Of a DNA stretch of 5,022 nt, positions 1 through 5,022 are shown piece after piece. A model generated the notes under the pieces. It searched no databases. It worked only from the letters and a program-made list of their open reading frames with translations, and was not told the DNA's origin. Position numbers and translations under genes: made by a program. The DNA lies in assembly GCA_038259825.1 (NCBI GenBank), contig JBBSOK010000148.1, positions 1 through 5,022 on the forward strand, in the 5' to 3' direction. Each line of letters opens with the position of its first letter. Within the stretch, counting starts at the first letter, position 1. This DNA is from JBBSOK01 sp038259825 (lineage in GTDB: Bacteria > Bacteroidota > Bacteroidia > Flavobacteriales > Flavobacteriaceae).

Positions 1-58
1 TAATTCCTATAATATGGAATACCAAAAACGAATCTGAAATAAAAATAAAACTAGCGAA
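1..58. other. Short leader before the first amylase gene
   Basis: This AT-rich stretch precedes the first gene. The frame of that gene is closed by TGA at 35-37, and the sequence from 38 to 58 is A-rich, like a Bacteroidota translation start region. The left part could be the last codons of an upstream gene: one frame is open from position 2 to the TGA at 35-37, another from position 3 to a TGA at 60-62, and TAA stands at 1-3. With so few codons I cannot tell which, if any, is real. No TAnnTTTG promoter element is visible, so transcription probably enters from further upstream. Confidence 0.3.
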
Positions 59-1729
59 GTGAAAAATTATATAATTTTATTATCGGCATTCTTATTATTG
101 TTAAGTTGTAAGGAAAACATTGGGAATAAAGATGTAGCGGAAGTTTCAAAAGAAGAAATCCCATTTGTTTGGGAAGGAGCAAATCTATATTTTTTATTGA
201 CAGACCGTTTTAATAATGGCGATAAAACCAATGATAATAATTTTGATAGGACTGAAGAAGCGGAAAAATTGCGCGGTTTTGAAGGAGGAGATATTAAAGG
301 AATTATCCAAAAAATTGAAGAAGGATATTTTACTGATTTAGGCATTAATGCAATTTGGTTATCGCCAATTGTAGAACAAATTCATGGCGGAACAGATGAA
401 GGAACTGGCTTAACGTATGCATTTCACGGCTATTGGACAAAAGATTGGACAAGTTTAGATCCTAATTTTGGCACTAAAGAAGATTTAAAAAATTTGGTTA
501 AAATTGCCCATAAAAACGGAATTCGAATAGTTCTAGATGCCGTTATAAATCACACAGGACCTGTTACGGAAAAAGATCCAGTTTGGCCAGAAGAATGGAT
601 AAGAACAACACCACAATGTGATTATCAAACGTACGAAACAACAATTACTTGCACTTTGGTAAAAAACTTGCCAGACATTAAAACCGAAAGTAATGAGAAC
701 GTAGAATTGCCACCACAACTAGTTAAAAAATGGAAAGCTGAAGGTAGATACGATGAAGAAGTTGCCGAATTAGATGCATATTTTAAAAGAACCGACAATC
801 CGCGCGCACCTCGATTTTATATTATTAAATGGCTAACCGATTATATTCGGGATTATGGAATTGACGGCTATCGAGTTGACACGGTAAAACATGCCGAAGA
901 ATCTGTTTGGCAAGAACTTAAATCCGAATGCGAAATTGCTTTTTCAGATTGGAAACAGAATAATCCTGATAACGTTTTAGATAACAACGATTTCTATTTG
1001 GTAGGCGAAGTATACAATTATGCAATTTCTGCGGGAAAAGCATTTGATTTAGGAGGGAAAAAAATCAATTATTTTGATAAAGCCTTCAATAGTCTTATCA
1101 ATTTTGAATTTAAGTGGAATGTGGCGCAAATGCAGATCGACTCATTATTCACTAAATATTCAAACACATTAAATTCAGAATTAAATGGATATGGGGTCTT
1201 GAATTATTTGTCTTCCCACGACGACGGTCAACCTTTTGATGCAAAGCGCGAAAAATCTTTTGAAGCTGCTACAAAACTTTTATTGACCTCAGGAACATCC
1301 CAAATATATTATGGAGATGAGACTGCAAGACCCTTATTAATTGAAGGAACGGTTGGCGATGCGACACTTCGGTCTTTTATGAATTGGGATGAAATTAAAA
1401 ATAATGCAGATACCAAAGCAACTTTAGCACATTGGCAGAAATTAGGACAATTCAGAAAGAACCATCCGTCAGTTGGCGCTGGTGTTCATAAAATGATTTC
1501 AGAATCGCCATATGTATTTTCGAGAAGTTTTTCAAAAAACGAATTTAAAGATGAAGTGGTTATTTCAATAGGTTTGGAAAAAGGTATTAAAGAGCTTGAC
1601 GTTTCAACAATTTTTAAAAATGGAGATGCTTTGCATGATGCGTATTCAAATCAAAATTTTACCGTTAAAGATGGTAAAGTTACCGTCGATTCTGAATATG
1701 ATATTGTTCTATTGGAATTGAAAAAATAA
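59..1729 (+). CDS. Alpha-amylase lipoprotein, GH13_19 (MalS-like)
   Basis: This 556-residue exported glycoside hydrolase should cleave internal alpha-1,4 bonds of starch or maltodextrins outside the cytoplasm. Translation starts at GTG: the frame is closed by TGA at 35-37, and this start gives a complete lipoprotein signal (hydrophobic residues 4-15, lipobox LLSC, lipidated Cys17). The GH13 barrel begins near residue 41. Visible motifs are region VI (GINAIWLSP, 95-103), Tyr125, region I (D160-H165, DAVINH), region V (LPDIK, 204-208), region II (GYRVDTVKH, 270-278, nucleophile Asp274), acid/base Glu317 in VGEV, region IV (SHDD, His387-Asp388) and region VII (YYGDE, 417-421). The wording around LPDIKTES, YGIDGYRVDT, YLSSHD and the AHWQK/HPSVGAG segment closely matches my recollection of E. 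coli MalS, but this protein is about 120 residues shorter and lacks MalS's extra N-terminal part. Cys187 and Cys198 in the domain B loop could form a disulfide. A beta-sandwich C domain likely covers about 480-556. It is probably co-transcribed with the next amylase. Family confidence is high; substrate and product profile are inferred. Confidence 0.94.
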   Translation: MKNYIILLSAFLLLLSCKENIGNKDVAEVSKEEIPFVWEGANLYFLLTDRFNNGDKTNDNNFDRTEEAEKLRGFEGGDIKGIIQKIEEGYFTDLGINAIWLSPIVEQIHGGTDEGTGLTYAFHGYWTKDWTSLDPNFGTKEDLKNLVKIAHKNGIRIVLDAVINHTGPVTEKDPVWPEEWIRTTPQCDYQTYETTITCTLVKNLPDIKTESNENVELPPQLVKKWKAEGRYDEEVAELDAYFKRTDNPRAPRFYIIKWLTDYIRDYGIDGYRVDTVKHAEESVWQELKSECEIAFSDWKQNNPDNVLDNNDFYLVGEVYNYAISAGKAFDLGGKKINYFDKAFNSLINFEFKWNVAQMQIDSLFTKYSNTLNSELNGYGVLNYLSSHDDGQPFDAKREKSFEAATKLLLTSGTSQIYYGDETARPLLIEGTVGDATLRSFMNWDEIKNNADTKATLAHWQKLGQFRKNHPSVGAGVHKMISESPYVFSRSFSKNEFKDEVVISIGLEKGIKELDVSTIFKNGDALHDAYSNQNFTVKDGKVTVDSEYDIVLLELKK

Positions 1730-1771
1730 ATAAAACTACTATTAATACACTAATAATTAAATTACCAATTA
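1730..1771 (+). other. Short intra-operon spacer between the amylase genes
   Basis: These 42 very AT-rich bases separate the two amylase genes. I see no TAnnTTTG promoter element, no GC-containing hairpin and no T-tract, so read-through from the first gene to the second is the simplest reading. No purine-rich Shine-Dalgarno motif precedes the ATG at 1772, which is normal in Bacteroidota. Confidence 0.55.
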
Positions 1772-3211
1772 ATGAAAAATTTGATCCTACTATTATTTGC
1801 AATTGCCTTCTTAGCAGCTTGTAAAAATGATAAAAAAGAAATAACGACTTCAGGTGAAGCAGTTTCAAATGACAGCCTTACACCAGTAAGCGATGCAATG
1901 TTGGAAAATGCGATAATTTACGAAGCAAATATTCGTCAATATTCACCAGAAGGTACTTTTAATGCATTTACAAAAGACATCCCAGAACTTAAAAAGTTGA
2001 ATGTAAAAGTAATCTGGTTAATGCCAATATTTCCTATTTCTGAAACAAAAAGAAAAGCAACAGGAGGTGAATTTGCTAGCGAAATAAAAGACGAAGCAAC
2101 CCGAGAAAGAATGTTGGGAAGTTATTATGCCGTAACTGATTTTACAAAGGTAAATCCGGAATTCGGCACAATGGAAGATCTGCGAAAATTGGTTGATACA
2201 GCCCACGAAAATGGAATGTATGTGATATTAGATTGGGTTCCAAACCACACAGGTTGGGATCACGTTTGGATAAAAAGTAACCCAGAGTACTACACCAAAA
2301 ATGCAAAAGGCGAGATTACAGATCCGTTAAATGAGGACGGAACACCCGTTGGTTGGGCAGATGTTGCAGATTTAAATTACGATAATATGGAACTGCAAGC
2401 AGAAATGATTGAAGATATGAAATATTGGATAACCAAAGAAAATATTGACGGTTTTAGATGTGACATGGCAGGAATGGTACCTATCCAATTTTGGGAAAGC
2501 GCAATACCAAAACTTCGTGCCGAAAAACCAATTTTTATGTTAGCCGAAGCGTGGGAGCCAACCTTGTTAAAAGATAATTTATTTGACATGGCTTATGCTT
2601 GGGACGGCCACCATTTAAAGAATGATATTGCCCAAGGTAAAAAAAATGTAAAGGATTGGGATATCTACATGACAAAACGCGATAGCTTGTATGAAGAGAA
2701 TGATATACTAATGAATTTTATAACCAATCACGATGAAAATAGTTGGAATGGTACTGTAAAGGAAAGATTGGCAGATGCAAGTGAAGCAATGTTAGCACTT
2801 TCATACTTAACGCCTGGAATGCCGTTAATCTATAGCGGACAAGAATACGATATGAACCATAGATTATTGTTTTTTGAAAAAGATACCATTCCAAAAACAA
2901 AGAAAACTGTTTGGCCTTTACTTGAAAAATTAGGCACGCTAAAAACAACTAATACAGCTTTGAATGGTGGCAAAGAGGCTGCAAAATATATTAGATTAAA
3001 AGCTTCAAAGGAAAATGAAGTTTTAGCGTTTAGTAGAAATAAAGGCGATAACGAAGTAGTTTATATCGCTAACCTGAGTAAAAATCCGATTAAATTTACC
3101 TTAAATGTTGCAGGAGATTATAAAGATGTTATCTCAGGGAATACTTTTAGTTTAAAGGAAAATCAGGAAATCGAATTTACACCTTGGCAGTATTTGGTTT
3201 TGGAGAAATAA
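1772..3211 (+). CDS. GH13 alpha-amylase family lipoprotein (second enzyme)
   Basis: This 479-residue exported GH13 enzyme is expected to act on alpha-glucan or maltooligosaccharides. ATG 1772 gives a lipoprotein signal with lipobox LAAC and lipidated Cys17. A linker follows, and the barrel starts near residue 46. Motifs seen are region VI (VKVIWLMP, 78-85), Tyr119 in the SYYAVTDF segment, region I (D154-H159, DWVPNH), region V (VADLN, 198-202), region II (GFRCDMAGM, 227-235, nucleophile Asp231), acid/base Glu259 in LAEAWEP, region IV (NHDEN, 319-323, stabiliser Asp321) and region VII (YSGQE, 354-358). All three catalytic residues are present, so it should be active. Region II has Cys230 just before the nucleophile and lacks the Lys-His pair typical of classical alpha-amylases, so substrate contacts differ from the upstream enzyme. 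A compact C-terminal beta domain likely covers about 405-479. The gene follows the first amylase by 42 bases and is followed by a terminator. I cannot assign a GH13 subfamily; alternatives are a maltogenic or cyclomaltodextrinase-like enzyme. Confidence 0.92.
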   Translation: MKNLILLLFAIAFLAACKNDKKEITTSGEAVSNDSLTPVSDAMLENAIIYEANIRQYSPEGTFNAFTKDIPELKKLNVKVIWLMPIFPISETKRKATGGEFASEIKDEATRERMLGSYYAVTDFTKVNPEFGTMEDLRKLVDTAHENGMYVILDWVPNHTGWDHVWIKSNPEYYTKNAKGEITDPLNEDGTPVGWADVADLNYDNMELQAEMIEDMKYWITKENIDGFRCDMAGMVPIQFWESAIPKLRAEKPIFMLAEAWEPTLLKDNLFDMAYAWDGHHLKNDIAQGKKNVKDWDIYMTKRDSLYEENDILMNFITNHDENSWNGTVKERLADASEAMLALSYLTPGMPLIYSGQEYDMNHRLLFFEKDTIPKTKKTVWPLLEKLGTLKTTNTALNGGKEAAKYIRLKASKENEVLAFSRNKGDNEVVYIANLSKNPIKFTLNVAGDYKDVISGNTFSLKENQEIEFTPWQYLVLEK

Positions 3212-3230
3212 ATTACTAATTATTCATATT

Positions 3231-3270
3231 AAAAACGGCACAGGGAAATTTAATCTTTGTGCTTTTTTTG
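3231..3270 (+). terminator. Rho-independent terminator after the amylase pair
   Basis: Bases 3238-3246 pair with 3254-3262 to form a 9-bp stem (GCACA with TGTGC at the base, then two G-U pairs, one G-C and one A-U), with a 7-base loop. Seven T residues follow at 3263-3269. An A-run at 3231-3235 can extend the helix against the T-run past a mismatch. It lies 20-50 bases after the second amylase stop and probably ends that transcript. Confidence 0.82.
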
Positions 3271-3293
3271 TTTATTGTAATAACCTAAATTTG
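3267..3293 (+). promoter_or_regulatory. Candidate Bacteroidota promoter for the third gene
   Basis: TAAATTTG at 3286-3293 matches the Bacteroidota -7 consensus TAnnTTTG exactly. The nearest possible -33 element is TTTG at 3267-3270, which is the end of the terminator T-run. The gap of 15 bases is shorter than usual for this promoter type, so the upstream element is doubtful. Transcription would start shortly before the GTG at 3314, leaving a very short leader. The terminator just upstream supports a separate transcription unit. Confidence 0.45.
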
Positions 3294-3313
3294 AATTTCA
3301 ACCAAAATAGTTA

Positions 3314-5022
3314 GTGAAAAAATTAAGTAGCTTTTTTCAGATTTTAATACTGTTAGTTTGTCTTTCAAGTTATTCTCAATCATCTTTTGAACAGGACGTT
3401 ATAGAGCCACTAACTAAGGATGCCCTATATACTGAAAAGGTTTTTCTACATATAAATAAAAGAAATTATACCAGTGCAGATGCAATCTGGTTTAAAGCTT
3501 ATGTTGTTAAAAATGATAATAAACCCTCCAAGAAAACTACACGATTACGCGTTGAACTTTTAGATACAGAAGGCGAAATTATTTTAAGTAAAAATATTTT
3601 CATTTTTAATGGTGCCGGTAAAGGACAGTTTGAGTTAAATTCCACATTGGCGCCGGGAAAATATTTCATTAGGGCATATACTAATTATATGCTCAATTTC
3701 CAGAATGATTTTGTATTCACACAGGAAATTCAAATCTCGGGAGGAAAAATTTCGTCAAAGAAAGAAAGCAATAAATATGATGTGCAAATATTTCCTGAAA
3801 GTGGAAATTTATTAGAGAACAGTAGAAACATAATTGCCGTAAAAGCAACTTTGAATGGAAAAGGAATTGATTATGTAGGTGAAATAGTTACTAGTGAAAA
3901 CCAAATAGTTTCAACATTTAAAAGTGAGCATATTGGTTTATCAAAAACTTCATTCAATTATGAAATAGGAAAAACGTACAAAGCAAAGTTTAAATTTCAA
4001 GATACTTTAATAACAATTCAATTTCCAAGGGCTTTAAGCAAAGGTGTTATTTTGGAGGTTGATAATTCAAATTCCGATTCATTAATAGTGGAAGTAAAAA
4101 CGAATAACCTAACGCTAAATGATTCTTTATCGCGGTATAGATTGCTTTTTCATCAACGTAATAATATAATTGGATTTACGGAATTTTCTGATTTTGATAA
4201 AGCAAGTAAAAAATTAATTTTTGATAAATCTACATTTTTTGAAGGTGTAAATACAGCTACCCTTTTTCAAAATAACATACCAATTGCAGAAAGGAAGTTT
4301 TTTGTAGCAAAAGAAGAAAATACTACTTCTGCAACAATCGAAAAAGTTGATATTCAATCAGATTCTATTCAACTTAAAGTTGGATTACAAGGTAATAGTA
4401 AAATTAAAAATGGAAATTTAAGTATTTCAGTTCTTAAGATTATTAATAAAGAATTTGTTGTAAATCAAGATATTAAAATTGCTTTTCTGTTATCGCCTTA
4501 TGTAAAAGGATTTATTGAAAAACCTTCTTATTATTTTAATTCAAAGAATACAAATAGATTAGAGCATTTAGATTTGTTATTGTTAACACAAGGTTGGTCT
4601 CGATATAGTTTAGAGGAGATGATTAACAACCTAAACCCAAGAGCTACTTTTAATTTTGAAGTTGGTTTTGAACTTTCAGGTAAAATAAATCCGCGAATTT
4701 TATTCAACGAGCTGGCTTTAATTTCAAATAAAAATATAATTATCGATAAAGTTTTTCTGAATGGCAAAAAGGATTTTCAATTTAAAAATTTGCTGATTTA
4801 TAAACAGGATACTTTAAAAATTTCTTTTTTGAAACCATTAAATGAAATTGCTAAAACGGAAGGTTTTGTGATAAATCCATTAAAAAAATCCGCGATTCCG
4901 AATTTTGAAAAGCCCGAAAATAATTTCATTTCTGAAGAAGAAATAGTGCGAAATTCTGAATATAATAATTGGCTTGAAGGAACCTCGACACTACTAAAAG
5001 AAGTTTCAGTAAGTGGAAAGAA
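3314..5022 (+). CDS. Macroglobulin-like (MG2-type) exported protein, 3' end missing
   Basis: The frame is open from GTG 3314 through the right edge, giving 569 codons plus two bases with no stop, so the gene is truncated by the window. The start is fixed by the in-frame TAG at 3308-3310; the next in-frame ATG is at 3689, far inside the protein. Residues 1-21 form a Sec signal peptide, with likely cleavage in SYS|Q; Cys16 is preceded by Val, so it is not a lipobox. Residues 42-62 (KVFLHINK...IWFKAYV) match the opening of macroglobulin-like MG2 domains seen in many large Bacteroidota exported proteins, usually written LHTDK...PGETIWFKAY. LLLLTQGWSRY (421-431) is another hallmark of this family. 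Residues about 449-505 look like a carboxypeptidase-regulatory-like beta-sandwich. LKEVSVSGK (561-569) resembles the LKEVVVTG strand that opens a TonB-receptor-type plug domain, expected to follow beyond the window. The function is not established. It may be an envelope protein working with TonB-type transport or protein interaction; no catalytic motif is visible. It seems unrelated to the amylases. Confidence 0.85.
   Translation, partial: MKKLSSFFQILILLVCLSSYSQSSFEQDVIEPLTKDALYTEKVFLHINKRNYTSADAIWFKAYVVKNDNKPSKKTTRLRVELLDTEGEIILSKNIFIFNGAGKGQFELNSTLAPGKYFIRAYTNYMLNFQNDFVFTQEIQISGGKISSKKESNKYDVQIFPESGNLLENSRNIIAVKATLNGKGIDYVGEIVTSENQIVSTFKSEHIGLSKTSFNYEIGKTYKAKFKFQDTLITIQFPRALSKGVILEVDNSNSDSLIVEVKTNNLTLNDSLSRYRLLFHQRNNIIGFTEFSDFDKASKKLIFDKSTFFEGVNTATLFQNNIPIAERKFFVAKEENTTSATIEKVDIQSDSIQLKVGLQGNSKIKNGNLSISVLKIINKEFVVNQDIKIAFLLSPYVKGFIEKPSYYFNSKNTNRLEHLDLLLLTQGWSRYSLEEMINNLNPRATFNFEVGFELSGKINPRILFNELALISNKNIIIDKVFLNGKKDFQFKNLLIYKQDTLKISFLKPLNEIAKTEGFVINPLKKSAIPNFEKPENNFISEEEIVRNSEYNNWLEGTSTLLKEVSVSGK

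Noticed and set aside
3..62. A short open frame ending in TGA that overlaps the GTG start of the first amylase, suggesting translational coupling
   Set aside because: Any GTG followed by A creates this overlap automatically, and only 19 codons with no recognisable sequence are visible.
1734..1774. AT-only inverted repeats (ATTAAT/AATTAAT-like) between the two amylase genes
   Set aside because: ATTAAT is self-complementary and common in such AT-rich DNA; there is no GC stem or T-run to suggest a terminator or a defined operator.
3359..3361. Cys16 in the signal peptide of the third gene as a possible lipidation site
   Set aside because: The residue before it is Val, which does not fit the lipobox Gly/Ala/Ser requirement, and a better signal peptidase I site (SYS|Q) follows.
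4531..4767. Minus-strand open frame of 78 codons within the third gene
   Set aside because: It lies wholly opposite a long, domain-supported coding frame, has no recognisable motif or start context, and such frames are expected by chance in AT-rich genes. The same applies to the minus-strand frames within 67-345, 533-718, 1680-1868, 2018-2206, 2377-2589 and 2718-2948.
1..5022. The possibility of a wholly new system, such as a defence, mobile or RNA-guided element
   Set aside because: No repeats, transposase, integrase, nuclease or toxin motifs, or structured RNA beyond one terminator were seen; the three genes belong to recognisable families.

Overview
The window looks like an AT-rich chromosome segment from a member of the Bacteroidota, most likely a flavobacterium. 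The basis is: A-rich start regions without a clear Shine-Dalgarno motif, exported proteins with Bacteroidota-type signal peptides (two lipoproteins with LLSC/LAAC lipoboxes and one protein ending its signal in SYSQ), a TAnnTTTG-type promoter element, and a 3' gene of the macroglobulin-like/plug-domain kind common in this phylum. The genus cannot be read from the sequence.

All three genes are on the + strand. Positions 59-1729 encode a lipoprotein alpha-amylase resembling E. coli periplasmic MalS (GH13_19-like). After 42 bases, 1772-3211 encodes a second, more divergent GH13 lipoprotein. Both keep the complete Asp/Glu/Asp catalytic triad. No promoter or terminator is visible between them, so they are probably co-transcribed. 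A good intrinsic terminator at 3231-3269 closes this unit. A TAnnTTTG element at 3286-3293 lies just before a third gene that starts at GTG 3314 and runs off the right edge (569 codons seen). It encodes a secreted or periplasmic protein with an N-terminal macroglobulin-like (MG2-type) segment, and it ends in the window where a plug-like domain would begin.

The two amylases fit the end of a starch/maltodextrin utilisation locus of the Sus type. In such loci a SusC/SusD pair imports glucan and amylases cleave it outside the cytoplasm; any susC/D/E genes would lie left of position 1 and are not visible. The two enzymes differ at substrate-contacting positions: the first has Lys-His after the nucleophile region, the second does not. 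They may therefore divide the work between an endo-type amylase and an oligosaccharide-acting enzyme, but this is inference. The third gene is probably an independent transcription unit with no evident link to glucan use.

I found no RNA genes, mobile elements, CRISPR arrays or repeats, and nothing that amounts to a clearly new system. The points most worth checking are the specialisation and location of the paired amylases and the role of the macroglobulin/plug-type protein.
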